From Polaribacter litorisediminis (lineage in GTDB: Bacteria; Bacteroidota; Bacteroidia; Flavobacteriales; Flavobacteriaceae), in NCBI RefSeq assembly GCF_019968605.1, contig NZ_CP082966.1:3461501-3525500 (forward strand): a stretch of 64,000 nt of DNA. The letters are read 5' to 3'. The notes beneath the pieces were generated by a model. That model was not told the DNA's origin. It worked only from the letters and a program-made list of their open reading frames with translations, and did no database searches. Both the position numbers and the translations under genes were made by a program. The number at the start of each line of letters is the position of its first letter. Position 1 is the stretch's first letter. Below are positions 15,406 through 24,869 of this stretch, one piece after another.

Positions 15406-18129
15406 ATGAAGAAAAAAACAAAAACATTGGAATCCGAAGGGTTGCAAAAAATTAGAACAGATTTTGCTTATCTAATTTCCATATTTAAGGAAATGCTCCA
15501 ATCTGTAGGAGAAGAAGATTTAGCCGAAATGATTCCTCAAGAAAATGATCATTCATCTATAAAACATACTGACATTCAAGATGAAAAAGTAGCACAAGTA
15601 ATCGGTATTTATTTTGAACTTCTTAATTCAGTAGAAGAAAATGCCGCCGCTCAATTTCGGAGAAAAACAGAGAGCCAGAATGGCTTAGAAAGTATCCGTG
15701 GATCTTGGGGAGAAACTTTAAAGTCTTGGCAAACATCGGGCATTAATGAGCAAGAAATTGCAAAATTATTACCAAAAGTTAAGGTAATGCCTGTGCTAAC
15801 GGCACACCCATCCGAAGCAAAAAGATTAACGGTTTTAGATATTCATAGAGAACTCTATAAATTATTGGTAAAAAATGAAAATCCTCTTTGGTCTCAAGCA
15901 GAACGCTCAATAATACGACAAGAAATAAAAAGTTTGTTAGAACGTTGGTGGCGAACTGGAGAGATTTATCTACAAAAACCAAGATTAGAAGATGAACGCA
16001 GCAATGTAATGCATTACTTTGAAAATGTATTCCCAAAAGCCTTACATTTAGCCGATGAGCGTTTGCTGAATGCATGGAATTATATGGGATTTTCAAAGGA
16101 ATTATTAGAAAATCCAGAACAATTTCCTAAAATAGAATTTGGTAGTTGGGTTGGTGGAGATCGAGATGGTCATCCCTATGTTACCCCAGATTTTACGGCA
16201 TCTACGCTAAAACTTCATCGCCAATCGGCTTTGAAAATTATGATGAAAAAACTAGTTGAGCTTGCAAAACAACTAAGTTTTTCAGAATATCTAAATGACA
16301 TTCCAACAACATTTATTCTTGATTTAAAAGCAACTGCAGAAAAATTAGATGAAGAAGGACAAAAAGCGTTAGAACGCAACCCTTCTGAACCTCTTCGCCA
16401 GTTCATTAATTTGTTAATTGTACGTTTACAAAATACCATTAACGAACGTTTTGATCTTGATGCATCTTGCTATTATAACAGACCAGCAGATTTAGCTGCA
16501 GAATTAAAGAAGTTAAGACAACTTTTAATTCAGTTAGGCGCAAATCAAATCAATATAGAATGCCTTTTACCGATCGAACGATCTCTAGATTGTTTTGGCT
16601 TTCATTTAGCAAAGTTAGATATTAGGCAAAACAGTGAGTATCATGAGAAAGCAATAAGCCAAATACTAAAAGCTTCTGGCGCTGCAGATTCAGATTATGC
16701 AAACTGGAACGAAGAAAAAAGATTGTCTTTTATCAATCAAGAACTAATTAGCAACCGTCCATTTTTGGTGGCTGGAACTTCATGCGGACCAGAAGCTGAC
16801 AATCTTCTTGGATATTTTAGAGCCATTAAGGAGTATGTAATGCTGCACGGAACCGATGGTATTGGTTCTGTAATTGTAAGTATGACGCGTAGTTTAAGTG
16901 ATTTAATGGTTGTTTTTCTATTCTTAAGAGAAGTAGGTTTAAAAGACGATAATTTACCAGTTGTACCATTACTAGAAACTATTGATGACTTGATTGCTGG
17001 TCCAGAAATACTGAAAGCCTACTTAACACATCCCATTGTGCAAGAAGTGCTAAAAAGTAAAAAAGCTTTAGTGCAAGAGGTGATGTTGGGCTATAGTGAT
17101 AGTAATAAGGATGGCGGAATTTTAACCAGCCGATGGACTATTTATAAGGCAGAAGAAAATCTTACCGCAGTAGGAAAACAACTCGGAATTGATCTTTGCT
17201 TTTTTCATGGTAGAGGTGGTACCATTAGTAGAGGTGGTGGAAAAATTCATCGTTTCTTAGAAAGTATGCCTGCTGGCGCTATGAGTGGTCATATAAAAGT
17301 AACGGTACAAGGTGAAACTATTGCCGATCAATTTGCGAATCGTTTAAATGCTAGTTATAATTTAGAAATGTTGGTTTCTGGTACAGCCCGTCAGGCGATG
17401 ATCTCTACTAACGAGACTAAAAACGAAAAATTATACGATATCATGGATCGTCTTGTAGAAATGTCTAGAAGTAATTATAGACAATTGTTAGACCATCCGA
17501 AGTTTATAGAATTTTACAGTCAAGCTACTCCAATAGATGTCTTAGAACAAAGTAAAATTGGTTCTAGACCAGCCCGTAGAACCGGACAAAGATCATTGAA
17601 CGATCTTCGTTCTATACCATGGGTATTCAGCTGGAACCAATCAAGATTTAATCTTACAGGATGGTTTGGAACAGGCGCCGCACTTGGAAAATTAGCAGAA
17701 CAGTACCCAGAAGATTTTGAGTATTTAAAAAAAGAAGCGCAAAATTGGCTTTTCTTAAAGTATGACTTGATTCAAATAGAAACAAATCTGCTAAATTCTG
17801 ATACCAACATCATGAAAGTTTTTGCAGATTTAGTACAAGATCCTAGTGTTAAAAATGAACTCATGGAGCTTATACTAACGGATTATAACCTTTGTCTGCA
17901 GCAAATTGAAAACTTGATGAGTGCATCTGTAGAAGAAAGAAGAATCTCTAAACTAGAAAACAACAAACTTAGAAAAGAGGCCTTAGAAGTATTGCATGCA
18001 ATTCAAATAGAATCGTTAAAAAATTGGAGAGCGCAGAAAGAAAGCAATCCAGAGGAAAGCAATAAATTATTGTTAATGCTTTTATTACTGGTAAATGCAC
18101 TCTCTGGTGGATTAAAAAGTACAGGTTAA
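15406..18129 (+). CDS. ppc: Phosphoenolpyruvate carboxylase, canonical
   Basis: A 907-residue enzyme that carboxylates PEP with bicarbonate to oxaloacetate, refilling the TCA cycle. The catalytic motifs are complete: LTAHPSE with H134, SWVGGDRDGHP, KLDIRQNS, GYSDSNKDGG with K568, FFHGRGGTISRGGG with H601, VQGETIADQF, GSRPARR and the glycine-rich end GGLKSTG. In typical PEPC the first motif ends TE and the protein ends QNTG, so both are slightly changed. A second, more divergent PEPC-like protein lies at 27425. The upstream FNR-like site at 15342 suggests activation under stress or low oxygen. There is no downstream partner. Confidence 0.94.
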   Translation: MKKKTKTLESEGLQKIRTDFAYLISIFKEMLQSVGEEDLAEMIPQENDHSSIKHTDIQDEKVAQVIGIYFELLNSVEENAAAQFRRKTESQNGLESIRGSWGETLKSWQTSGINEQEIAKLLPKVKVMPVLTAHPSEAKRLTVLDIHRELYKLLVKNENPLWSQAERSIIRQEIKSLLERWWRTGEIYLQKPRLEDERSNVMHYFENVFPKALHLADERLLNAWNYMGFSKELLENPEQFPKIEFGSWVGGDRDGHPYVTPDFTASTLKLHRQSALKIMMKKLVELAKQLSFSEYLNDIPTTFILDLKATAEKLDEEGQKALERNPSEPLRQFINLLIVRLQNTINERFDLDASCYYNRPADLAAELKKLRQLLIQLGANQINIECLLPIERSLDCFGFHLAKLDIRQNSEYHEKAISQILKASGAADSDYANWNEEKRLSFINQELISNRPFLVAGTSCGPEADNLLGYFRAIKEYVMLHGTDGIGSVIVSMTRSLSDLMVVFLFLREVGLKDDNLPVVPLLETIDDLIAGPEILKAYLTHPIVQEVLKSKKALVQEVMLGYSDSNKDGGILTSRWTIYKAEENLTAVGKQLGIDLCFFHGRGGTISRGGGKIHRFLESMPAGAMSGHIKVTVQGETIADQFANRLNASYNLEMLVSGTARQAMISTNETKNEKLYDIMDRLVEMSRSNYRQLLDHPKFIEFYSQATPIDVLEQSKIGSRPARRTGQRSLNDLRSIPWVFSWNQSRFNLTGWFGTGAALGKLAEQYPEDFEYLKKEAQNWLFLKYDLIQIETNLLNSDTNIMKVFADLVQDPSVKNELMELILTDYNLCLQQIENLMSASVEERRISKLENNKLRKEALEVLHAIQIESLKNWRAQKESNPEESNKLLLMLLLLVNALSGGLKSTG

Positions 18130-18870
18130 AATAAAGAAGGATAGGGTATTTATTCCTTTTCAATCCGTTTGAAACGAAGGTAAAAAAATAAAAAGAATAT
18201 CCTATTCTCATAAACTCATAGCGGAAAAGAAGTATTTAGATATGATTTATGCGCATTTATGTTCATAAAACGGTACTAAAGCATTTCTTTTTCGCTTACT
18301 TTTAATACATAAAGAACTATTTTAGAGAAACTCTACTCATTCTTTCTAATCCATCAAAAAAAAAATCAATTTATTAGTACAACATTATACAATTAAATTG
18401 GTTAAATTTATATTTGAAATATCGTAGATTTTTATACAAACGCATGTAGCCTTTGTTTGTTCTCAAGTTTTCTAATAATAGAGGCATACAAGAGTAATTA
18501 ACTGATAGGTGTGTGCCATGTTGCTTAAATTAAGATAAATATTAATAGATAAAAAATAAATTATGATTAAGAGATTAGATTCCAAAAATGAAAATAAAAA
18601 GCAATGTGATATAAACATTGTTAGTTGTAGTGCGTCTGGAAGTTTTTTAAAAAGCATTTACGATAAACATTTAAAAATATATAAAACTCCTGAAGTTATA
18701 ATAAAATTTATAAATAAAGAAAAATCTAAAACAGATTTTTTAATAAACAATCCACCTTTCGGATTATAGCATTACTACTAACAATGTATCGCTTACAAAT
18801 AAACATTTCATTATAAGTCTAAAACATAGCATTAAGCATTTTCATAATCATTTAAAAATACAGATAACCG
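18130..18870. other. Gene-poor stretch between ppc and sdhC
   Basis: About 740 bases without a confident gene. It contains a reversed copy of the dispersed motif at 18280-18310 (AAAGTAAGCGAAAAAGAAA on the minus strand) and a doubtful 68-codon frame at 18563. The last ~100 bases must carry the sdh promoter. I saw no FNR-like palindrome or riboswitch. Confidence 0.5.
18563..18769 (+). CDS. Doubtful small hypothetical protein
   Basis: A 68-residue frame (MIKRLDSKNENKKQCDINIV at the start, FLINNPPFGL at the end), lysine- and asparagine-rich, with no signal peptide or known motif. It lies alone in a 740-bp gap upstream of sdhC. Its composition is close to that of random AT-rich DNA, so it may not be translated. 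Confidence 0.25.
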   Translation: MIKRLDSKNENKKQCDINIVSCSASGSFLKSIYDKHLKIYKTPEVIIKFINKEKSKTDFLINNPPFGL

Positions 18871-19524
18871 ATGTTTTTCAAAAAATCAATCATTGCACTG
18901 ACAGGTCTATTTTTATGTATTTTTTTGATTGTTCATCTCTCTGCAAATTGTATTTTGTTATTACCAGAACATATTGCTAGAGATGTATACAACGCCTATT
19001 CTACAACGTTACGAGAAAGTCCCTTTATTAAAATCATTGCGTATGTTTTGTATCTCTCCATTATTCTTCATGCTTTTTACGCTTTCATCATAACGCTTAA
19101 AAATCGAAAAGCAAAACCTCAAAAATATGTTGTTGATAATTCCAAAGAAAATAGCACATGGACTTCAAAAAACATGGGCATTTTAGGAATGCTTATTTTA
19201 ATTTTTATCATTATCCACCTTGCCAATTTTTGGGCACGTATAAAACTAGGATTAGGAGAAGAAGTAGGTTTTGATGCGCATGGAAATAAAGATGTTTATG
19301 CAGTAACTTATAGCCTATTTCAAAACATCTATTTTGTTATATTTTATACATTAATTTCTGTTCCGTTGGCATTGCACTTGCATCACGGATTAAAAAGTGC
19401 CTTTAAAACTTTAGGATTTTATCATAAAAAAGGGTTGAAAATTTTGGCAAAAATAGCCTTGATATATGCAGTAATAATGGGCATTGGTTTTGCCATCATT
19501 CCGTTTATTGTGTACCTCAAATAG
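18871..19524 (+). CDS. sdhC: Succinate dehydrogenase cytochrome b subunit
   Basis: A 217-residue protein with five predicted membrane helices, the Bacteroidota-type single large b-heme anchor (Sdh cytochrome b558 family). Helix I reads SIIALTGLFLCIFLIVHLSANC, with the histidine in IVHL. Further candidate heme ligands are in ILHAFYAF, IIIHLANFWARIK and LALHLHHGLKSAF. It anchors SdhAB to the inner membrane and passes electrons to menaquinone. It is the first gene of sdhCAB, 7 bp before sdhA. Confidence 0.93.
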   Translation: MFFKKSIIALTGLFLCIFLIVHLSANCILLLPEHIARDVYNAYSTTLRESPFIKIIAYVLYLSIILHAFYAFIITLKNRKAKPQKYVVDNSKENSTWTSKNMGILGMLILIFIIIHLANFWARIKLGLGEEVGFDAHGNKDVYAVTYSLFQNIYFVIFYTLISVPLALHLHHGLKSAFKTLGFYHKKGLKILAKIALIYAVIMGIGFAIIPFIVYLK

Positions 19525-19531
19525 TTAGCAT

Positions 19532-21442
19532 ATGAAATTAGATTCAAAAATACCTGAAGGAAAACTCGAAGATAAATGGCGTAACTATCAAGTAAAATCG
19601 CAGTTGATAAATCCGGCAAATAAGAAAAAACTAAATATTCTTGTTGTGGGTTCTGGATTATCTGGCGCTGGTGCTGCAGCAACTTTAGCCGAATTGGGGT
19701 ATGATGTAAAATGTTTTTGCTACCAAGATTCAGCAAGACGGGCGCATTCTGTAGCTGCTCAAGGAGGCATCAATGCTGCAAAAAACTATCAGCACGATGG
19801 CGATAGTGTATATCGCATGTTTTATGACACTTTAAAAGGTGGTGACTTTAGGTCTCGAGAAGCCAACACCTATCGATTAGCAGAATTATCTGCTCCGCTT
19901 ATTGATCATTATGTGCAGCAAGGAGTTCCGTTTGCAAGAGAATATGGAGGAACCTTAGTCAATCGAAGTTTTGGTGGTGTACAAGTACAGCGAACATTTT
20001 ATGCACGTGGACAAACTGGTCAACAACTACTTTTAGCCGCGTATTCACAATTGTATAAAATGGTTCGTGCTAAAAAAGTTGAAATGTTTCCGCGTAGCGA
20101 AATGCTAGACTTAGTGGTCATTGATGGAAAAGCAAAAGGCATCATTGTTCGAGATTTAGTTACTGGCGAATTAAAACGTTTTGCTGCAGATGCCGTAGTA
20201 TTGGCTACCGGAGGATATTCTCGTGTCTTTAGATTGTCAACTTTAGCCATTGGGTGCAACGGAAGTGCTTTATGGAAAGCTCATAAAAAAGGCGCCTTAT
20301 TTGGAGCGCCAAGCTTTACTCAAATTCATCCAACAGCACTGCCACAATCTAGTGAGGCTCAATCTAAACTCACCTTAATGTCTGAATCACTCAGAAATGA
20401 TGGTCGTATTTGGGTTCCAAAAATGAAAGCAGATACTAGAAAAGCGAATGAAATTCCTGAAGAAGAACGCGATTATTACTTAGAAAGACGTTACCCTAGT
20501 TTTGGTAATTTGGCGCCTCGCGATATTGCATCGCGTGCAGCAAAAGAACGAATTGATGCAGGTTTTGGCGTTGGTCGCTTAAAAAACTCGGTGTACCTAG
20601 ATTTTAAACATGCTATTGAAAAATTTGGAATAGAAACCATTGAAGATCGCTATGGAAATCTCTTTAAAATGTATAAAAAAATTACAGGTATTGATGCTTA
20701 TAAAGAACCCATGCAAATTTCACCAGCAGCACACTTCTCTATGGGCGGGCTTTGGGTAGATTACGAACTGATGACAACAATTCCTGGTTTATATGCTATC
20801 GGAGAATGTAATTTTTCTGACCATGGAGCCAATAGATTAGGTGCTAATTCATTATTACAAGCTAGTGTTGATGGTTATTTTATATTACCAAATACCATTA
20901 ATAATTATTTGGCTTCCGAAATAAAAACAACAACCATAACAACAAATCACCCGGAATTTGAAAAAGCTGAAAAAGAAACCAAAGCAAACATTCAAAAAGT
21001 ACTTGCTATCAATGGCACAAAAACAGTAGATCATTTTCATAGAGAATTAGGCAAAGTAATGTGGCAAGAATGCGCCATGAGCAGAAACAAAGCGGGTTTA
21101 GAAAAAGCAATTTCTCAAATTAAAACCATTAGAGATCAGTTTTGGGAGGATGTAAAAGTTACCGGAGATGATAAAGAAATGAATACGGAATTAGAAAAAG
21201 CCCTGCGTTTGGCAGATTTCATTGAATTAGGAATTTTGATGTGCACGGATGCTTTAGAACGTGAGGAATCTTGTGGTGCTCATTTTAGAGAAGAGTTTCA
21301 AACGGAAGAAGGCGAAGCAGTTCGTAAGGATAAAGAGTTTTCTTATGTTTCTGCTTGGGCATATCATCAGGGCGATTTTAAATTACATAAAGAAGCTTTA
21401 GAATTTGAATTTGTACAACCTTCTGTAAGAAGCTATAAGTAA
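19532..21442 (+). CDS. sdhA: Succinate dehydrogenase / fumarate reductase flavoprotein subunit
   Basis: A 636-residue catalytic subunit that oxidises succinate to fumarate. The FAD dinucleotide-binding motif is near residue 35 ([21 protein letters not shown]), the histidyl-FAD and capping segment is [13 protein letters not shown], and substrate residues lie in [25 protein letters not shown] and the C-terminal HFSMGGLW and [19 protein letters not shown]. The length and start ([10 protein letters not shown]) match Bacteroidota SdhA, which groups with the B-type enzymes. It is followed by sdhB 6 bp later. Confidence 0.96.
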   Translation: MKLDSKIPEGKLEDKWRNYQVKSQLINPANKKKLNILVVGSGLSGAGAAATLAELGYDVKCFCYQDSARRAHSVAAQGGINAAKNYQHDGDSVYRMFYDTLKGGDFRSREANTYRLAELSAPLIDHYVQQGVPFAREYGGTLVNRSFGGVQVQRTFYARGQTGQQLLLAAYSQLYKMVRAKKVEMFPRSEMLDLVVIDGKAKGIIVRDLVTGELKRFAADAVVLATGGYSRVFRLSTLAIGCNGSALWKAHKKGALFGAPSFTQIHPTALPQSSEAQSKLTLMSESLRNDGRIWVPKMKADTRKANEIPEEERDYYLERRYPSFGNLAPRDIASRAAKERIDAGFGVGRLKNSVYLDFKHAIEKFGIETIEDRYGNLFKMYKKITGIDAYKEPMQISPAAHFSMGGLWVDYELMTTIPGLYAIGECNFSDHGANRLGANSLLQASVDGYFILPNTINNYLASEIKTTTITTNHPEFEKAEKETKANIQKVLAINGTKTVDHFHRELGKVMWQECAMSRNKAGLEKAISQIKTIRDQFWEDVKVTGDDKEMNTELEKALRLADFIELGILMCTDALEREESCGAHFREEFQTEEGEAVRKDKEFSYVSAWAYHQGDFKLHKEALEFEFVQPSVRSYK

Positions 21443-21448
21443 TATAGT

Positions 21449-22192
21449 ATGAAAATAACATTTAAAATTTGGCGACAAGAAAGTCCAAAAGATAAAGGAG
21501 CCATAAAAAAATACGAAGTAGATGGTTTAACGGAAGACATGTCTTTTCTAGAAGCTTTAGATCATCTAAATGAATTATTGGTTCTTAAAAACGAAAAAGT
21601 CATTGCTTTTGAATATGATTGTAGAGAAGGTATTTGTGGGCAATGCGGTGTTTTTATTAACGGTAGAGCACATGGCCCGCATGATCATATAACCACTTGT
21701 CAATTGCACATGCGTAGTTTTAAAGATGGCGATACTATTGTGGTTGAACCTTGGCGCGCAAGCTCATTCCCGATTATTAAAGATTTAGTTGTAGACCGTT
21801 CTGCTTTTGATCGAATTATAGAACAAGGTGCTTTTATCAGCTCAAAAACGGGTACTGCTCCAGAAGCCAATGCCATTCCCGTACCTAAAGAAATTTCAGA
21901 TCGTGCTATGGATGCTGCCGCCTGCATAGGCTGTGGCGCTTGTGTGGCGACTTGTAAAAATGCATCTGCTGCCCTATTTACTGCTGCAAAAATTAACCAC
22001 CTTAACAGTTTACCGCAAGGAAAAGCCGAAGAACATAAACGTGTGGCAGAAATGACGTATCAAATGGAAAAAGAAGGTTTTGGAAATTGTACATTTACAG
22101 GCGCATGCGAAGTAGAATGCCCCGAAAGTATTTCAATTGTGAATATTGCAGAAATGAACGCACGCAGAATTCAAACGAATATCATTGGCTAA
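21449..22192 (+). CDS. sdhB: Succinate dehydrogenase iron-sulfur subunit
   Basis: A 247-residue electron-transfer subunit. The N-terminal ferredoxin domain has the [2Fe-2S] ligands in YDCREGICGQCGVF plus a downstream TCQLHMR cysteine. The C-terminal domain has CIGCGACVATCKNA and FGNCTFTGACEVECPE for the [4Fe-4S] and [3Fe-4S] clusters. It links SdhA to the heme/quinone anchor SdhC. A small unknown gene follows 9 bp later and is probably in the same transcript. Confidence 0.96.
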   Translation: MKITFKIWRQESPKDKGAIKKYEVDGLTEDMSFLEALDHLNELLVLKNEKVIAFEYDCREGICGQCGVFINGRAHGPHDHITTCQLHMRSFKDGDTIVVEPWRASSFPIIKDLVVDRSAFDRIIEQGAFISSKTGTAPEANAIPVPKEISDRAMDAAACIGCGACVATCKNASAALFTAAKINHLNSLPQGKAEEHKRVAEMTYQMEKEGFGNCTFTGACEVECPESISIVNIAEMNARRIQTNIIG

Positions 22193-22201
22193 TCAAGAAA
22201 A

Positions 22202-22588
22202 ATGGAATTAGATTACATAGAAAATTATAATGGTCTCAAAGAAAATATTGTTCGTCTTTATAACTTTAACAAAGCAGAAGCCATTCAATTTAGATCTCTT
22301 TTAATAGAGACTGTTATCGAAAAAAAACAAAAACTAGATTTGGCACAATTCGATTTTATAACGCCCCGTAATTGTAATTTAATTTTCGGGTTGTTTAAAT
22401 CTGATGAAGGAATTCTTACCAAAGACAACCAAACTTTTTTTTGTATTTTAACCTTAGAGGGTTTTAAGAATATGGTAAAACTAATAGAGCCATTCTGTAA
22501 AAAAGAATCTAAAGCCCATCAGTATTTATATGATATTGACAACCCTACGGATCTTTTGTTTTGCCCATCGGCAAGCTCTATAGACTGA
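22202..22588 (+). CDS. Conserved-type hypothetical protein, last gene of the sdh operon
   Basis: A 128-residue soluble protein with no signal peptide or membrane segment. I do not recognise a family. Visible features are LIETVIEKKQKLDLAQFDFI, then NCNLIFGLFKSDEGIL, and a C-terminal LFCPSASSID. It lies 9 bp after sdhB on the same strand, which suggests cotranscription and possibly a link to respiration, but no function can be read from sequence. Confidence 0.75.
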   Translation: MELDYIENYNGLKENIVRLYNFNKAEAIQFRSLLIETVIEKKQKLDLAQFDFITPRNCNLIFGLFKSDEGILTKDNQTFFCILTLEGFKNMVKLIEPFCKKESKAHQYLYDIDNPTDLLFCPSASSID

Positions 22589-22636
22589 GGATAAAAAAGG
22601 AGATTATTTAGACAAACATAAAACACATCGCCAAAC

Positions 22637-23458
22637 ATGACACACAAAGAATTCAATTTTAATATTTACAATACCGAATTTTACGGTCAATATTGGCAAG
22701 GAGAAAACACAAAAGCAGTTGTTGTTTTAGTGCATGGAATGGGAGAACATTCTGGGCGCTATCAACATGTTGCGGAAAAGTTGACGGATCATGATTTTTC
22801 TGTAGTCGCTTTTGATCATTTTGGTCATGGAAAAACAACTGGAAAAAGAGGTCATAATCCGAGTTTTGAAGCGGTTTTAAAAAGTATTTCAACAACGATA
22901 GAAAAAGCCACAGAACTCTTTCCAAACAAACCGATTTTTTTATATGGGCATTCTATGGGTGGTAATGCGGTGATCAATTATGCCATCAGAAAAAAGCATG
23001 ATTTAAAAGGCATTGTAGCTACAAGTCCGTTTTTAAAATTGGCTTTTGAGCCTCCTAAAATTAAATTAGCAATGGGTAAAATCTTACAAAAAATTGCTCC
23101 GTCCATAACGATGGGTAATGAATTAGATGCCCATGCTGTTTCTAGAGATCCTATAGAAGTTCAAAAATATATAAAGGATCCTTTGGTGCATGATCAAATA
23201 AGTCCTAATTTTTCATTAACCTTTATTGAATCTGGTCAATGGGCGATTGGAAATGCCAACAAATTAAAAACTCCTATGTTTTTAGTACACGGAACCGATG
23301 ATAAAATCATTGATTATCAAGGAACACAAGAATTCGCAAATAATACTGACCACGCAGTACTAAAATTATATAAAGGCGGTTATCACGAATTGCATAATGA
23401 TTTATGTAAAGAAGAAATGTTACAAGATGTTGTTGATTGGTTGAATTCTCAACTTTAA
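22637..23458 (+). CDS. Monoacylglycerol-lipase-like alpha/beta hydrolase
   Basis: A 273-residue serine hydrolase of the Hydrolase_4 family. The oxyanion region is VHGMGEHSGRY, the nucleophile elbow GHSMGGNAV, the acid segment VHGTDDKIIDY, and the catalytic histidine lies in GGYHELHND. This order and the HGMGEHSGRY motif are typical of bacterial monoacylglycerol lipases and lysophospholipases. There is no signal peptide, so a cytoplasmic role in lipid turnover is likely. A perfect palindrome follows 10 bp after the stop. Confidence 0.9.
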   Translation: MTHKEFNFNIYNTEFYGQYWQGENTKAVVVLVHGMGEHSGRYQHVAEKLTDHDFSVVAFDHFGHGKTTGKRGHNPSFEAVLKSISTTIEKATELFPNKPIFLYGHSMGGNAVINYAIRKKHDLKGIVATSPFLKLAFEPPKIKLAMGKILQKIAPSITMGNELDAHAVSRDPIEVQKYIKDPLVHDQISPNFSLTFIESGQWAIGNANKLKTPMFLVHGTDDKIIDYQGTQEFANNTDHAVLKLYKGGYHELHNDLCKEEMLQDVVDWLNSQL

Positions 23459-23467
23459 TTTTATCAT

Positions 23468-23500
23468 AGACCTCACAGGTTTTAAAAACCTGTGAGGTCT
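23468..23500. terminator. Perfect palindrome, bidirectional terminator or REP-like element
   Basis: AGACCTCACAGGTTTT at 23468-23483 faces its exact complement AAAACCTGTGAGGTCT at 23485-23500, with one base between. It ends the lipase transcript and lies ~50 bp before tilS. Very similar palindromes are, from memory, common in flavobacterial intergenic DNA, so it may be a dispersed repeat doing duty as a terminator. Confidence 0.65.
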
Positions 23501-23549
23501 TATAACGTTATCTTATTCATTTTTAATTTTCGTATTTTTACCCCTTAAA

Positions 23550-24869
23550 ATGATACAAAAATTCACAAAACATATCAACAGCAATTTCCCTTTTTTAAAG
23601 GGTAAAAAAATACTGATTGCTATTTCTGGAGGATTGGATTCGGTGGTTTCAACACATCTTTTTTCTGAATTAAAGTATCCAATTTCTTTAGCACATTGCA
23701 ACTTTCAATTAAGAGGAGCTGCTAGTGATTTAGATGAAGAATTTGTCTATAATTTATCTCAAAAAACGTCTAATCAGATTTTTATAAAAAAATTTAAAAC
23801 AGAGGAATATGCAAAAAAGCATCAACTTTCTACCCAAATTGCTGCAAGAGAATTGCGTTATAATTGGTTTCAAGAATTAGTTGAAAAACACAATTTCGAT
23901 TATATATTAACGGCGCACCATGCAGATGATAATTTAGAAACTTTTTTAATCAATTTAACAAGAGGTTCTGGATTAGAAGGTTTTACAGGAATTCCGGCAA
24001 TTAACGGAAATATTATCAGACCACTTTTACCTTTTTCTAGAGCAGAAATTTTAACGTATGCTCAAGAAAATGATATACATTGGAGAGAAGATGCGAGTAA
24101 TGCATCAACAAAATATATTCGGAATAAAATTAGACATCAAGTTGTTCCTATTTTAAAAGAAATCAACCCAAGTTTACTTTCCTCTTTTGGAAAAACTCTG
24201 AAAAATTTGCAAGAAAGTCAACAAATTCTTGAAGATCGAATTGATGATATTTCATCCGAAGTAATTGAAAAAAAAGAGGCTATTGCTAAAATAAATATTG
24301 CAAAAATACAGCAACTCTCGAACCCAAAAGCCTATTTGTATCAATTATTAAAAGCATATAATTTTACAGAATGGAATGATGTTTACCATTTGCTGTCAGC
24401 ACAATCAGGCAAACAAGTTTTTTCTAAAACACACCGTTTATTAAAGGACAGAGACTTTTTAATTGTATCAAAAAAGACAGATGTCACCTTGAGCGCAGTC
24501 GAAAGGTCTTTTGATATTAACGAAGATGAATTAGAAATTACAAACCCAATTCACTTAAATTTTGAAGAAGTTACTAAAAAATCAACAGAAAACAACCAAA
24601 CTATTTATGTTGATAAAGATTTGTTAAAGTATCCATTAACCATAAGAAAATGGAAAATTGGAGACTATCTTTATCCAACAGGAATGCAAGGAAAAAAGAA
24701 GTTGAGTAAATTTTTTAAAGACGAAAAGTTTTCTCTTATTGAAAAAGAAACCACTTGGTTACTTTGCAGTGCTAAAAATGAACTTATTTGGGTGATTAAT
24801 TATAGACAAGACAGGCGATTTTCATCAAAATTATCCACCAAGAATTACTTAAAAATTACAACATTATAA
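23550..24869 (+). CDS. tilS: tRNA(Ile)-lysidine synthase
   Basis: A 439-residue enzyme that modifies the CAU anticodon of tRNA-Ile2 to lysidine so that it reads AUA. The N-type PP-loop ISGGLDSVVS lies near residues 25-34. AHHADDNLETFLINLTRGSGLEGF and IRPLLPFSRAEI follow, and the C-terminal TilS domain ends with TIRKWKIGDYLYPTGMQGKKKLSKFFKD. The length suits the two-domain form. The stop overlaps the start of the dsbD gene by one base (TAATG), so the two are coupled. Confidence 0.96.
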   Translation: MIQKFTKHINSNFPFLKGKKILIAISGGLDSVVSTHLFSELKYPISLAHCNFQLRGAASDLDEEFVYNLSQKTSNQIFIKKFKTEEYAKKHQLSTQIAARELRYNWFQELVEKHNFDYILTAHHADDNLETFLINLTRGSGLEGFTGIPAINGNIIRPLLPFSRAEILTYAQENDIHWREDASNASTKYIRNKIRHQVVPILKEINPSLLSSFGKTLKNLQESQQILEDRIDDISSEVIEKKEAIAKINIAKIQQLSNPKAYLYQLLKAYNFTEWNDVYHLLSAQSGKQVFSKTHRLLKDRDFLIVSKKTDVTLSAVERSFDINEDELEITNPIHLNFEEVTKKSTENNQTIYVDKDLLKYPLTIRKWKIGDYLYPTGMQGKKKLSKFFKDEKFSLIEKETTWLLCSAKNELIWVINYRQDRRFSSKLSTKNYLKITTL

